This document shows, one piece after another, positions 34,269-44,716 of a stretch of 64,000 nucleotides of DNA. Position numbers and translations under genes: made by a program. Each line of letters starts with the position of its first letter. The stretch's first letter is position 1. Below the pieces are notes generated by a model. It was given only the letters and a program-made list of their open reading frames with translations. It did not search any database and was not told where the DNA came from. This stretch comes from Helicobacter bilis (GTDB lineage Bacteria; Campylobacterota; Campylobacteria; Campylobacterales; Helicobacteraceae), in contig NZ_CP019645.1 of assembly GCF_001999985.1 (NCBI RefSeq), positions 620,001 to 684,000 on the forward strand, written 5' to 3'.

Positions 34269-37200
34269 TTACATAATAGAGTCTGGCATATTAAAATGTG
34301 TCAAAGTATCAATAATTTTTAAAAGCTCTGTTTTATTTGTAATATTAAAATCAAAATATAGCTTCTTATTATTTTCAAAATAAATTGAATTACGCATATT
34401 TTGATTTGGGACCATATCCTTTATAAATGCAAACCATGCCCATTCTCCAATATACACTTTTTTATATTGTGGATATTGGTAATAATCATTTGCAGTAAGT
34501 CTCAACTCGGTATTTTTATTAAAGTGCTCAATAATAATGTGGAGTTTTGGATGCAGCGTATGATCATAGTGGATGCTTGTATCATTATATCCCATGTCAA
34601 GAGAACTAAAGTCTGATGATAAATCAAGACATTGTATAAAAAAATTGAGTGTCAAATTGTTGTTTGCATCAAACATTGCACTTAAACTAGAGGTTTTGTT
34701 AAAAAAAGTTAAAAATTGTTCTTTTAGCTTAATTTTTGACATATAGGTTGGATTAGGAATGTAAGCACCACCCTTTTTTTGTATAATCTTACTTAGATAC
34801 TGTTTATAAAAGGTTTGTAATGTGCCAGCATTGCCAAAGAATCCTTTAAAAGTTTCTATCGACACAGATTCTCTAGAATATGTGTTAAAAGGATAAAGTG
34901 GAGATATATTATTCACAAAGTCTGTATAAACTTCATTTTTCCACACACTATTCAGAAGAACTCCAGCATTACTCTCTATGATTTTCCAAGACATTCGTGC
35001 CAAATGATTATAATATGCTTTTAGTTCTTGAGGTAAAACCTTACTATCTATATCAAGCTTTTTAAATGGGTCATTTTCATCATCGCTTCCATCAAGAATA
35101 TAAACAATTTTTTCTTTAGCATCTTTTGTTATATCTTGCGTAAAATATTCAATTTTTGCGGAGACATTTTGCACATCTTGTGCAATAACTGCCAACATGT
35201 TATTTTCATCTTTTGTTGCATTCTGTGAATTTGCTAATTCCTTATTTTTTGATTGACTAAGAGAATTGGCTTTAGAATCTATTAATGATTCTTCATTGGT
35301 TAAATCATAGTATGCTTTGAAATGATTGCTAAGAGCTGTAAATTGTGTTTTTATTTCTTTGCTGGAGAATCCAAGCCCATAAACATAACCAAGCAATAAT
35401 GTATCGTTCAAATGGGTATTATCGTTTATTACCCCAATCAAATTATTGATAGGATTGCTAGGTTGAGACAAGATTTGTAGTTCATTAAGCAAAGCATTTC
35501 TTTCATGGTGTCTCTTGGGTTTGATAGCTTGTAATATATCTTCCCATTTTTTTTTATAGTCAGCAAGATAAACTTCTATAATTTTTGTATCCAACATCTT
35601 TTCATCATTATCTTGTTCCACTCCTTCGAGATACCACAAGTCAATATCAAGAGCATTATGCATATTCTTTTCAAGATGGCTTAAAAACACCATTAAGCCT
35701 TCTTTGGTATATCTCTTGTCAATATGACTTAGTTTTTCTGGAGCTTCAAATACAGCATCAATAGATCTGCCAATTTTATTTTTTATATTATAAATTGCTT
35801 GTTTCTCAAGACTATTTTTAAAAGCTATAAGAATATATATTCTTTGTGCTTTAGCAATTTGCATAATTTCTTCTTGTGCTTTAGTAACACTACCAATATT
35901 CATTGGATGAGCATTAAGAATTCTATCTGAGGCTAAATCCTCAGTACTAGCTATAAAATCATCTTTTGGAATATTGTACTTTTTAAAATACTGCCAATTC
36001 TTACCAATCCAAACTGCAAGAAGCGACTTATCAAGATAATGTGTGTCAAATAAAGACATATACATATATAATGTTTCAACAAGTGTCTCTGGAGTTTTAT
36101 TGTGTGCTAATATATACTCCATTTCATTAATAAGTGTTTTGCTCACAACATCTTCACTAATTGCATAATAGAGATCTTTGGCCGGTAAAAAAGCTTGATA
36201 TGATGTATCAAGGAAAAAGTATTGGCTACCAACTGATGTATCAAACAATAATGGATATTCTTTTAAAATTGCTTTAAGATTTAACATGAGATTGACTTTT
36301 TCATAAAGGCTTAATGTGTTATAATTATTGGCATCTGCAAGGAGTGCATTAATGCTGTTTAAAGAAGTATTGCTTTGTTCAATTGCTTTATATGCCTTAT
36401 TGATATAATAAGCACATACGCTATATGTCAGTATACACAGACAAACAGCCATAACACCTAATCTTAATGTCACCCATGAGTTTTTAAGAATCATACTATT
36501 AAGATGAGAATCTTTTAAAACAATTTGTTCTAACATTGAATGTACAAAATAGCTTCGCTTATGTTGCTTTGTAGCAGCCTTTGCTGCTGGCTTTTTAATA
36601 GCATATTTTTCACATACAGCATCAACTAAGTAATTTCTTGGAACATTTTCTTGATAAGCTGAAGTGAAATAAATTCCACGAACATAAGACTTATTTTTTA
36701 GCACATTTTTTTCATTCACCTGTATTACAAAATCTACTACCAAAGCAAAGAGTGTATCAAGTTGCTTTAAAAACAAAAATGCCCCATTTTTCTCATCAAG
36801 AGAATGCAGAGATTTGTTTTTGTGCATGAAAGAGTACAATAATGATTTGCTAATAGCTTGAAAATAAGACAGCAATGTTTGCTTATTTGCCTGTTGTTCT
36901 AAAGTGATACCCAATATTTTATTTGCGACATTTTCGTTAAAAACATTCCAATAGATATCCATACCTTCCATAAGATCAAGCTTACTAAAAACTACATAAA
37001 TAGGTAATTTTAGATTCAAATTTTGTTCACATTCATGAACTCTTTTAACAAGAAAGTGTATTAAATTGTCACTATATTGTTTTGGGTTATTAAGAAAGGA
37101 ATGAACATCAATGACAAGCACAATGCCATTGAGTTTGCTGTGAAAAATGCTGGAATTAAGGAAAGAAAGAAACTTATTCCATACCGCTTTTTTTATTAGA

Positions 37201-37829
37201 AAATCTTTGTTTTTTTCCAAATCATCTTCAGCAATTTCATCTGTTGTATCTGGATTAAAAAAATCTTCTTGCGTAAAATAATTACCTTCGGTATCGAGTA
37301 AAGCCCCTTTTTTAGAAACATAAAGATTAAAATTCTTGGTGCTTTTATGAATTTTTTTATATGATTCTAATTTATCGCTTAATGGATATTCAATGTTCGC
37401 ATAATTGATTAAAGAGCTTTTTCCTGCTCCCTCATTACCAATAATAATTACTAAAGGAATATCTTTAAAACGAATTGTTCTTTTCCAAGTACTTTTGGCT
37501 TCATTTAAAGCAAGGGAATAATTGCGTTTTGCTTTGTGCAAAATTCTTGCAACCTCTTTTTTTAACTCCCTGCGTTGAACACCTTTTTCACTTTTTAATG
37601 TTTGTAAAAAATCCAGAAGAGGTCTAAACATAAAATAAAAAGCTACAATAAGCCATACAAGAACAAGAATACCCAGTCGAACAAAAGCATTGCTAAATAT
37701 GTAAATATCATTGAAAGCCAGTAGGGGTGCATAAATAAAAAATATTATGCTGAAAAATATGAACAAGCATATAAGAAATATGTATAGAAATGGTTTTGAT
37801 TTGCAAAAGCTTGTTATTTTTTTCAGCAT
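34269..37829 (-). CDS. tssM: T6SS inner-membrane protein TssM (IcmF)
   Basis: This 1186-residue protein has two N-terminal membrane segments (about 12-35 and 48-68), a Walker A loop GNEGAGKSSL (about 131-140) in the cytoplasmic NTPase-like domain, and a third membrane segment near 445-465 (LGVMAVCLCILTYSVCAYY). A long periplasmic part contacts TssJ. With TssL and TssJ it forms the envelope-spanning complex. It overlaps tssL by one base. An A9 run at 35547-35555 lies in frame and intact. Confidence 0.93.
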   Translation of the reverse strand: MLKKITSFCKSKPFLYIFLICLFIFFSIIFFIYAPLLAFNDIYIFSNAFVRLGILVLVWLIVAFYFMFRPLLDFLQTLKSEKGVQRRELKKEVARILHKAKRNYSLALNEAKSTWKRTIRFKDIPLVIIIGNEGAGKSSLINYANIEYPLSDKLESYKKIHKSTKNFNLYVSKKGALLDTEGNYFTQEDFFNPDTTDEIAEDDLEKNKDFLIKKAVWNKFLSFLNSSIFHSKLNGIVLVIDVHSFLNNPKQYSDNLIHFLVKRVHECEQNLNLKLPIYVVFSKLDLMEGMDIYWNVFNENVANKILGITLEQQANKQTLLSYFQAISKSLLYSFMHKNKSLHSLDEKNGAFLFLKQLDTLFALVVDFVIQVNEKNVLKNKSYVRGIYFTSAYQENVPRNYLVDAVCEKYAIKKPAAKAATKQHKRSYFVHSMLEQIVLKDSHLNSMILKNSWVTLRLGVMAVCLCILTYSVCAYYINKAYKAIEQSNTSLNSINALLADANNYNTLSLYEKVNLMLNLKAILKEYPLLFDTSVGSQYFFLDTSYQAFLPAKDLYYAISEDVVSKTLINEMEYILAHNKTPETLVETLYMYMSLFDTHYLDKSLLAVWIGKNWQYFKKYNIPKDDFIASTEDLASDRILNAHPMNIGSVTKAQEEIMQIAKAQRIYILIAFKNSLEKQAIYNIKNKIGRSIDAVFEAPEKLSHIDKRYTKEGLMVFLSHLEKNMHNALDIDLWYLEGVEQDNDEKMLDTKIIEVYLADYKKKWEDILQAIKPKRHHERNALLNELQILSQPSNPINNLIGVINDNTHLNDTLLLGYVYGLGFSSKEIKTQFTALSNHFKAYYDLTNEESLIDSKANSLSQSKNKELANSQNATKDENNMLAVIAQDVQNVSAKIEYFTQDITKDAKEKIVYILDGSDDENDPFKKLDIDSKVLPQELKAYYNHLARMSWKIIESNAGVLLNSVWKNEVYTDFVNNISPLYPFNTYSRESVSIETFKGFFGNAGTLQTFYKQYLSKIIQKKGGAYIPNPTYMSKIKLKEQFLTFFNKTSSLSAMFDANNNLTLNFFIQCLDLSSDFSSLDMGYNDTSIHYDHTLHPKLHIIIEHFNKNTELRLTANDYYQYPQYKKVYIGEWAWFAFIKDMVPNQNMRNSIYFENNKKLYFDFNITNKTELLKIIDTLTHFNMPDSIM

Positions 37830-38614
37830 TATTGATCCTCATTGTTCTCTTGTTTGAATTTTTTAATATTTTGCATAAGAGTGTTTTTTGTTATGGTGTT
37901 ATTAGATTCTATCTTAAGCATAGAAAAGAAAAAAGAAACAACTACAGTGCACATAACAACAATAAGTAAAAATGGTTTTAGGTATCTTTTTTTAAACAAT
38001 TCTAAAACATTGTTGCGGACAATATTTTTGTGAGCAACATTAAACGCTATATCTTCATTTGAATCTAATGCTGGTGTAATAGCCGCTGCAATATCATTGC
38101 AAAGATGGTTAATTTTTTCATCGCCCTGTTTATCAACAGTATATTTTCCCTTATAACCAAGAATAAGACAGGCGTAGATGAATTCTAACATGTCTTTATA
38201 TTTGCTTGGATTTAGCAAATACTGCCCAGCTATACCATAAAATTTATCGCCACCTAACATTTCATTAAACAAACGATTAGTAAGCGTATGGTTTGTAAAA
38301 TCACTATTCATAATGCTTTCATTACGTAACAACATCTCATCAATAAATACACATAAACAATAGCGAAACTTGATTAAGTCTTTTTCATCATGGCAATGCA
38401 TGGCACTTAGGCTGCCACTGATGGCAAGCACCTGATTTGCAAAAGTGTCCCTTATTTCAACAATGAATTCATCATCTAGCGCATGTATTTTTGAAAGTCT
38501 TGTGGCAAAAAGAAGAAGAGGTAGACTTAAGTCAAGAATTTTATTATTCTGCATACCTGCAAAATTAGATTCAAGCAATAATGAACATTGTGTGTCATTT
38601 ATTTGTGCGTTCAT
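37829..38614 (-). CDS. tssL: T6SS inner-membrane protein TssL (DotU)
   Basis: I choose the ATG at 38614 because AAGGG lies five bases upstream; an ATG eight codons earlier (38638) overlaps tssK and lacks a site. The protein (261 residues) has the DotU cytoplasmic domain, including FRYCLCVFIDEMLL and FYGIAGQYLLNPSKYKDMLEF. One C-terminal membrane segment follows (FLLIVVMCTVVVSFFFSML), with a short periplasmic tail and no OmpA-type peptidoglycan-binding domain. Confidence 0.92.
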   Translation of the reverse strand: MNAQINDTQCSLLLESNFAGMQNNKILDLSLPLLLFATRLSKIHALDDEFIVEIRDTFANQVLAISGSLSAMHCHDEKDLIKFRYCLCVFIDEMLLRNESIMNSDFTNHTLTNRLFNEMLGGDKFYGIAGQYLLNPSKYKDMLEFIYACLILGYKGKYTVDKQGDEKINHLCNDIAAAITPALDSNEDIAFNVAHKNIVRNNVLELFKKRYLKPFLLIVVMCTVVVSFFFSMLKIESNNTITKNTLMQNIKKFKQENNEDQ

Positions 38615-38622
38615 AAATACCC

Positions 38623-39999
38623 TTAGAATAATGCCCACAATTTAATATCAGGGCTAACTATATTATTTGTCATATAGATGCTTATTGTATTTTGATTGGC
38701 AAAATGTGAAAAAAGCGAATCTTTTTTATCAAGTTTAAAATATATATATCCACTTAAATGCGGTAATGCGGGTGGAATGCTTTGTATGGGTTCTAAATGC
38801 AATCCTTTCAGTTGGGATGCAACAATATTTTTTATTGCTGATTGTGTATGAATTTTTGTTTGTGTGGTAAATATTTCAAGCAATGTATTTGTTGGCAATG
38901 ATGAACTGATTGCTAAAAATATCTCACCATTTTGAATAATTGATGCATTCTCAAAAATACAATCAAAAAATCCATTACCATTATCAACAACACTTGCTAT
39001 AGCATATTTTGGTGAAGTAACATTTGCAAACAGCAAACGCAAATGATTGCTTAAGGGAATAAAAACTGATGAAAGATTATTGTGTTTATAAGCAATAAAC
39101 TCAAATGATTCCTCGATTTCATGATGCAACACAAGTAAATCAGCTTGAAATTCTATCAATTTTTCATAGAGAAATTCAGGGTGCAATCTTTCTTTGTTAA
39201 TAAGATATGAAAAAATGCAATCATACTTTTTTAAAAGATTAAGAGATAGGTAGGTGCTAAAATCAAGTGTATTTTTTGTTTGATTAATGCCTCTAAAAAT
39301 TTTTGTAAAAGTCTCTTTGTGTTGTTGAATAGAAAAAAGCATCTCTTCTAGGAAGGTTTTGATAAAAAGATTGTTGCTGATATCCATAGAGGTTGGAATA
39401 AATTTGTCATCAAGCTCTATTCTTTTATTGTGGTGTATATTTTTGATTTTTGCAATAGGGATTTCTAATTCATTAGGAGACTTATCTCCAAGCAAACCAA
39501 GCTTTAAACGTAAACTTCCCAACACAAGAGATGATGTTTGGTGTGTGTAAGATATTTCCGAATCTGTTTGTTGTGTGTATGCATTTACATCGTCGTGGAT
39601 TTTAGAGACCACTGGCACATTTGTTGCAACATATTTAGAGTTTGAAAAGGTGTTGTTCAGAGAAATATCAGCAATAGAATCTGAAGATACAGGAATTTTT
39701 AATGTAATAATTGGTGACCCAACATTAGAATTAATCTCTAAGGCTTGTGGCAATAAATCATCGCTTGGAGCATTAAATACACTGCCATCTTGTGCAATAC
39801 CACTAATCCTAGAGAGAGCTATTTTACCTAGATTTAATAATTCATTTGAAAATTCTACTTCAAAAAGGCCATAGAAATTGCATAAGGACTTTGTTGTCTT
39901 GATATAAACAAGTTGCTCAAAATATCTTTCTTGCTGTTCAAAATGGATCTTATCTACATTCATCCCATTGTACCAAACAACTTTTAATCTGCTATTCAC
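38623..39999 (-). CDS. tssK: T6SS baseplate protein TssK
   Basis: This 458-residue protein starts at GTG behind AAGGAG, overlapping the tssJ stop as GTGA. The N-terminus KVVWYNGMNVDKIHFEQQER is the family-typical opening (W..G....HFQ..). TssK trimers link the baseplate to the TssL/TssM membrane complex. Position between tssJ and tssL supports the call. Confidence 0.92.
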   Translation of the reverse strand: MNSRLKVVWYNGMNVDKIHFEQQERYFEQLVYIKTTKSLCNFYGLFEVEFSNELLNLGKIALSRISGIAQDGSVFNAPSDDLLPQALEINSNVGSPIITLKIPVSSDSIADISLNNTFSNSKYVATNVPVVSKIHDDVNAYTQQTDSEISYTHQTSSLVLGSLRLKLGLLGDKSPNELEIPIAKIKNIHHNKRIELDDKFIPTSMDISNNLFIKTFLEEMLFSIQQHKETFTKIFRGINQTKNTLDFSTYLSLNLLKKYDCIFSYLINKERLHPEFLYEKLIEFQADLLVLHHEIEESFEFIAYKHNNLSSVFIPLSNHLRLLFANVTSPKYAIASVVDNGNGFFDCIFENASIIQNGEIFLAISSSLPTNTLLEIFTTQTKIHTQSAIKNIVASQLKGLHLEPIQSIPPALPHLSGYIYFKLDKKDSLFSHFANQNTISIYMTNNIVSPDIKLWALF

Positions 40000-40469
40000 C
40001 GCTTCTCCTTATTGTTTGTTCCTCTGTTGTTTTTACTATTTGTAATGCCTTCTTGTGTAATATCAATTTTTATTGTATTTTTAAACACTTTATTCAATTT
40101 TTTGTAAAATTTTTGCTTCTTGCCCTGAGAATTTGCAAAAAGAGCCAGTATACCAATGTATTTACCTTCTTTTTTTGCAAATTCTGCCACAAGCATATCT
40201 TTTTCATTAGGTGGAACTTGGATTCTAATCGAGTCTACATTGTCTCGACCAAGAACTACGCTCTCACGCATTGTTAGATCTTGAATACTTGCATATTCGA
40301 ACTTATTAACATCTTTGAGTTGATAAATAACAAGCGTGATGGGAACATTATCGTTACGATTGTTGAGATTAGAATTATCATGGTTAGATGCTTGTATCCG
40401 TATAGGTGTGTTACACCCAATAAGAATCAACATCATAGCAAAAATTAAAGCCGTGCAAATATTTTTCAT
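39996..40469 (-). CDS. tssJ: T6SS outer-membrane lipoprotein TssJ
   Basis: This 157-residue protein has a lipoprotein signal with lipobox LIGC (Cys19). The mature part is a beta sandwich: VPITLVIYQLKDVNKFEYAS is the family signature, followed by IRIQVPPNEKDMLVAEFAKK. TssJ anchors the TssM periplasmic domain to the outer membrane. It is the first gene of the minus-strand operon. Confidence 0.92.
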   Translation of the reverse strand: MKNICTALIFAMMLILIGCNTPIRIQASNHDNSNLNNRNDNVPITLVIYQLKDVNKFEYASIQDLTMRESVVLGRDNVDSIRIQVPPNEKDMLVAEFAKKEGKYIGILALFANSQGKKQKFYKKLNKVFKNTIKIDITQEGITNSKNNRGTNNKEKR

Positions 40470-40613
40470 TATCTCTACTTTTTAGTTATGCCTTAAGAAA
40501 TTATGAGATGTATATTCTTGAGAATTTTATAATAATTTTTATGAAATTTGGTTATAAAATGGTAGAATCTCAAAGTAAAATGGTAGAATCTAAAGTAAAA
40601 TAAGGATTTTGTT
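40470..40613. promoter_or_regulatory. Divergent promoter region of the two T6SS operons
   Basis: The 144 bp between tssJ and tssB must drive both operons. On the + strand TATAAT (40528-40533) and TTATAAAAT (40552-40560) are candidate -10 elements. A tandem repeat of about 20 bp occupies 40556-40576 and 40577-40596 (AAAATGGTAGAATCT core), immediately before the tssB ribosome site. It could be an operator or a spacer-altering repeat. No clear -35 boxes were assigned. Confidence 0.5.
40556..40596 (+). repeat. Tandem 20-21 bp direct repeat upstream of tssB
   Basis: Two head-to-tail copies (40556-40576 and 40577-40596) share AAAATGGTAGAATCT and AAAGT, differing by one extra C in the first copy. 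They end 17 bases before the tssB start codon. Confidence 0.75.
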
Positions 40614-41114
40614 ATGGCAGAAAAAAATTCAACTCCACCGAAAGAGCGCATCAATATCACTTACAAATCAAAAACTGGTGGACAAACTCCAGAGATTGAG
40701 CTCCCATTAAAACTAATGGTTATGGCTAATTTTACAGGTGGCAATAAAGTACCATTGGAAGAACGAGGGTTAACATCCATTAATAAACACAATTTCAATC
40801 AGGTTATGCAAAAGATGCAAATAGAGTCTCATTTTAGTGTCAAAAACACTCTGAGCCAAGATGCTGATGAATTGAATGTAAAGTTGAAGATTGAAAACAT
40901 GAAAGATTTTACTCCAGATAGTATTGCAAACCAAGTTCCAGAGCTCAATAAACTTCTTAAATTGCGCGAAGCTCTTATTGCATTGAAAGGTCCAATGGGC
41001 AATATCCCAGATTTTAGAAAAGCTGTTTTGGAGGCTTTAAAGAATAAAGATATAAAAGAAAAGCTTTTATTGGAGATACAAGAAAGCCGAGAAAACAATG
41101 AACAATTAGACTGA
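40614..41114 (+). CDS. tssB: T6SS sheath protein TssB (VipA)
   Basis: This 166-residue protein has the family pattern RINITYKSKTGG, ELPLKLMVMANFTGG and LREALIALKGPMGNIPDFRK. TssB pairs with TssC to form the contractile sheath. It is the first gene of the + operon, preceded by AAGGAT, and tssC follows 9 bases later. Confidence 0.95.
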   Translation: MAEKNSTPPKERINITYKSKTGGQTPEIELPLKLMVMANFTGGNKVPLEERGLTSINKHNFNQVMQKMQIESHFSVKNTLSQDADELNVKLKIENMKDFTPDSIANQVPELNKLLKLREALIALKGPMGNIPDFRKAVLEALKNKDIKEKLLLEIQESRENNEQLD

Positions 41115-41123
41115 AGGATAATT

Positions 41124-42593
41124 ATGAGCGAAAAATTAGAACAAGAGGTAGAAACACAGAATGTCTCAATTATTGAGGGCATTATGCAAAAAAGTAAATA
41201 TTCTAAAAATGATGAAAGTTATAGTATTGCTAAACTTGGTGTTGCAGAGTTTATTACAGAAATTGTAAAATCTGATAATGCAGAGAGCAAAATCAATCGA
41301 TTCACACTTGATGAAATGATTGCGCATATAGATGATTTAATTTCGCAGCAAATGGATGAAATTTTACACAATGAGCAGTTTCAACAATTAGAATCTACAT
41401 GGAGAGGTTTACATTTCTTAGTAGAACGCACGAATTTTCAAGAAAATATAAAAATTAACATTCTTGATGTTACAAAACAAGAGGCATTAGAGGATTTTGA
41501 TTCAAATCCAGATATTACGACGAGTACGCTCTATAAATATATTTATTCTGCCGAATATGGACAATTTGGAGGAGAACCCATAGGAGCAATAATCGGTGAT
41601 TATGCGCTAAATGCATCAAGTCCCGATATGAATTTTTTATCCAAAATGTCATCAATTGCTGCTATGAGTCATTCTCCATTTTTAACATCTGTAGATGCAA
41701 GCTTTTTTGGGCTTGATAATTATGCAGAACTTCCAACAATACAAGATCTAAAAAGTTTATTAGAGGGTCCACAATATACAAAGTGGCGCACTTTTAGAGA
41801 GAACGAGGATTCTAAATATGCTGGACTTATGGTGACAAGATTCTTAACTCGTTCTCCATATGACCCGCAAGAAAATCCCATAAAAAGTTTTAATTATAAA
41901 GAAAATGTGCATAATTCACACAATCATCTCTTATGGAGCAATACTGCTTATGCTTTTGCAACAAGATTGACTGATAGTTTTGCACAATATCGATGGTGTG
42001 GCAATATTATAGGTCCTAGAGCTGGTGGCACCGTCACAGATTTGCCGGTATATCTTTATGAAAACTTCGGTACATTAGAATCTAAGATACCAACTGAAGT
42101 GTTAATTACAGATAGACGTGAGTATGAACTTTCAGAATCTGGTTTTATAGCTTTTACATTGCGAAGGGATAGTAACAATGCAGTCTTTTTCTCAGCGAAT
42201 GCAGTATTGAAACCAAAAATTTTTCCAAATACTCCTGAAGGCAAAGAAGCAGAAACAAATTATAGGCTTGGAACACAATTGCCATATATTTTTTTGGTTT
42301 CTCGTCTTGCGCACTATATCAAGGTTTTACAAAGAGAGGAAATTGGGAGCTGGAAAGAACGTAGCGATGTTGAAAATGGCTTGAATGAATGGATTAGACA
42401 ATATGTTTCAGATCAAGAAAATCCTCCAGCAGAAGTGCGGAGCAGAAGACCTTTTAGAGGGGCTAGAATTACAGTAAGCGATATAGAAGGTGAAACTGGA
42501 TGGTATAAAATAGATTTGAATGTGCGTCCGCACTTTAAGTTTATGGGGGCTAATTTTGAACTCTCGTTGGTAGGAAAGCTTGATAAAGAATAA
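41124..42593 (+). CDS. tssC: T6SS sheath protein TssC (VipB)
   Basis: This 489-residue protein has the expected TssC landmarks: QQLESTWRGLHFLVERT, GEPIGAIIGDY, WCGNIIGPRAGGTV and the C-terminal TGWYKIDLNVRPHFKFMGA. Length is standard for the family. It forms the sheath with TssB. Confidence 0.96.
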   Translation: MSEKLEQEVETQNVSIIEGIMQKSKYSKNDESYSIAKLGVAEFITEIVKSDNAESKINRFTLDEMIAHIDDLISQQMDEILHNEQFQQLESTWRGLHFLVERTNFQENIKINILDVTKQEALEDFDSNPDITTSTLYKYIYSAEYGQFGGEPIGAIIGDYALNASSPDMNFLSKMSSIAAMSHSPFLTSVDASFFGLDNYAELPTIQDLKSLLEGPQYTKWRTFRENEDSKYAGLMVTRFLTRSPYDPQENPIKSFNYKENVHNSHNHLLWSNTAYAFATRLTDSFAQYRWCGNIIGPRAGGTVTDLPVYLYENFGTLESKIPTEVLITDRREYELSESGFIAFTLRRDSNNAVFFSANAVLKPKIFPNTPEGKEAETNYRLGTQLPYIFLVSRLAHYIKVLQREEIGSWKERSDVENGLNEWIRQYVSDQENPPAEVRSRRPFRGARITVSDIEGETGWYKIDLNVRPHFKFMGANFELSLVGKLDKE

Positions 42594-42595
42594 CT

Positions 42596-42964
42596 ATGTC
42601 TTTTGTTGATAGGGTTATTCATGCGCTTGATGAATATGTAGATTCTGAGTATTTTGAGAATCCCATTCAAGCAATCAGAGAGCATATTGAAACCCTCATA
42701 AACACAAAAGAGGATACACAGGAATTATTATCTTATAATGATTTGGATTTAAACATCAAAAATCTAGCCATCGTAATGTCAGAAAGAATTTATGATATAG
42801 TTTCTACGTACGAATATAGAGCAAAGATTGTAAGCATTGAATATGATGAGACATTAGCGCCTTGTCAACTCAAATTTTTCTTAACATTACAATATAATAA
42901 AGATTTAACAAATTTTAATATACAAATTATTTTTAATAGTAACCGTTATTATGAAGTTTTATAA
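42596..42964 (+). CDS. tssE: T6SS baseplate protein TssE (gp25-like)
   Basis: This 122-residue protein has the gp25-like core with SIRE-type helix AIREHIETLINT, YNDLDLN and the beta hairpin YRAKIVSIEYDETLAPCQLKF. It lies two bases after tssC. It is part of the baseplate wedge. Confidence 0.88.
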   Translation: MSFVDRVIHALDEYVDSEYFENPIQAIREHIETLINTKEDTQELLSYNDLDLNIKNLAIVMSERIYDIVSTYEYRAKIVSIEYDETLAPCQLKFFLTLQYNKDLTNFNIQIIFNSNRYYEVL

Positions 42965-42997
42965 TAAGCTAAATAAGATAGAAGGGTATAAGGTTAG

Positions 42998-44716
42998 ATG
43001 AAAAATATCTTTTATTTTAGAAAGGAAATTGATTATCTGCAAAAAACAAGGGAATTGTTTATTAATAAATATCCTAAACTTGCCCCATTTTTAGCATGTA
43101 ATAGCAATGATCCAGATGTTGAACGCATTATTGAATCATTAGCAATTTTGACCGCTAAGATTAATGAAGAGCTTGATGGCAATATTCCATCTCTTGCAGA
43201 ATCTCTTATTAATATCCTTATGCCAAACTATACAAACTCTTTGCCTTCATTTTGTATACAAAATTTTAACTTAAAACCAGATTCTAAAGACAATAATGTG
43301 TTTATTCCTAGACATACAAGCGTAGTATCTTCTCCTGTTCAGTCGGTTAGATGTGAGTTTAGAACAATTTATGATGTTATGTTGTATCCCTTGAAGATTT
43401 ATAATGTTGATGTGGGTAGTGAGGGAAAATACACTACATTTGTGATCGACATAGAAACCACGCAAGATCATCTAACTATTGCAGATATTAACATAAAATA
43501 TCTGAATTTATATCTTGGCAATGAGGTTTATACGGCAAATACCCTGCTTTTATGGCTTTTACAATATGTAAAAGACATTATTATTCTCTCATACGATACA
43601 CATACGAATTTTAAAATACCAACACATTGCTTACAGCCTATGGGATTTAACAGAAATGAAAGTGTATCAGATAATGATGATTTAGGCTTTAGTGCATTTA
43701 TATTGTTGCAAGAATTATTTTTTATGTCAGAAAAATTTCATTTTATCCATCTTGAGGGTTTAGAAGCTTTAAAAGATGTAAAAAGTAAAAAAATGGGTAT
43801 CAAATTTATTTTTAATAAGGAGCTTCCTAAAAATTGTCTACCAAGAGCAAATCAGTTTTCTCTCTTTGCAACACCAGCAATTAATTTGTTTTCTACACAG
43901 GCAGAACCAATACTTCTTGATCACTCAAGAAATACTCATCGAATATTTGTAGATAGAATGCACGAACAGGCTTATTGTGTTATACAGATTCTAAAAGTAA
44001 AAGCACATAGTAGCGATACTGGCAGACGAGTTTTTAAAAATTATTATAGTTTTGAGAGATTTGAGTTTTTAAATAAAAGCAATGATTTTTATGCATTAGC
44101 TAACAAAGTCGATGCTCATGGCCAACACTATAAAGAAATTTCTTTTTATACTAAGCATCACAGAAAAGAAACTATATCTATGGATGTATTGTGCAGCAAT
44201 AATAATATACCAGCACAACTTAAACTTCATGACATTAACGAAATATTAGACTATAAGAGCGTTACAACAGAAAATATTACGCTACCCACACCAATTAAAC
44301 ACATAGACATGGATAGTGATATGATGTGGAATCTTGTTGTTATTTTGTCTTTTAATTATCAAAATATAACAAAAAAAGAAAGTTTATTGTCTCTTTTACA
44401 TATTTTTGGGTTTACATTTGATTCTCAAGATAAACATTTTTTGACAAATCTAAGTGATGCGATTATTAATATACAATCACAACCGACCTATAAAGTTCAT
44501 GGCTGTATCACAAGAAGAGGCATTCTTGTTACGATATCTATGGATGAGACTAAATTTTATTGTTTAGGAGAAGTATATAAAATAGGATTGATATTTTCGC
44601 ACTTATTTGCTTCTTTTGCGGCTATTAATTCCTTTTGTGAATTAAATATTATATGTGTTTTAAGCAATACAACCTTTACATATCCTGTACAATTTGGAAA
44701 TAAAGAGCCTTTATGA
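42998..44716 (+). CDS. tssF: T6SS baseplate protein TssF
   Basis: This 572-residue protein begins YFRKEIDYLQKTRELFINKY and PKLAPFLA, the typical TssF opening, followed by DPDVERIIESLAILTAKI and LAESLINILMPNY. The C-terminal VHGCITRRGILVTISMDE and FSHLFASFAAINSFCEL match the end of the family. It forms the wedge with TssG and overlaps tssG by ATGA. Confidence 0.93.
   Translation: MKNIFYFRKEIDYLQKTRELFINKYPKLAPFLACNSNDPDVERIIESLAILTAKINEELDGNIPSLAESLINILMPNYTNSLPSFCIQNFNLKPDSKDNNVFIPRHTSVVSSPVQSVRCEFRTIYDVMLYPLKIYNVDVGSEGKYTTFVIDIETTQDHLTIADINIKYLNLYLGNEVYTANTLLLWLLQYVKDIIILSYDTHTNFKIPTHCLQPMGFNRNESVSDNDDLGFSAFILLQELFFMSEKFHFIHLEGLEALKDVKSKKMGIKFIFNKELPKNCLPRANQFSLFATPAINLFSTQAEPILLDHSRNTHRIFVDRMHEQAYCVIQILKVKAHSSDTGRRVFKNYYSFERFEFLNKSNDFYALANKVDAHGQHYKEISFYTKHHRKETISMDVLCSNNNIPAQLKLHDINEILDYKSVTTENITLPTPIKHIDMDSDMMWNLVVILSFNYQNITKKESLLSLLHIFGFTFDSQDKHFLTNLSDAIINIQSQPTYKVHGCITRRGILVTISMDETKFYCLGEVYKIGLIFSHLFASFAAINSFCELNIICVLSNTTFTYPVQFGNKEPL

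Noticed and set aside
35547-35555. A9 run (T9 on the + strand) in tssM as a phase-variation site
   Set aside because: The frame is intact, A runs of this length are common in such AT-rich DNA, and nothing shows switching.
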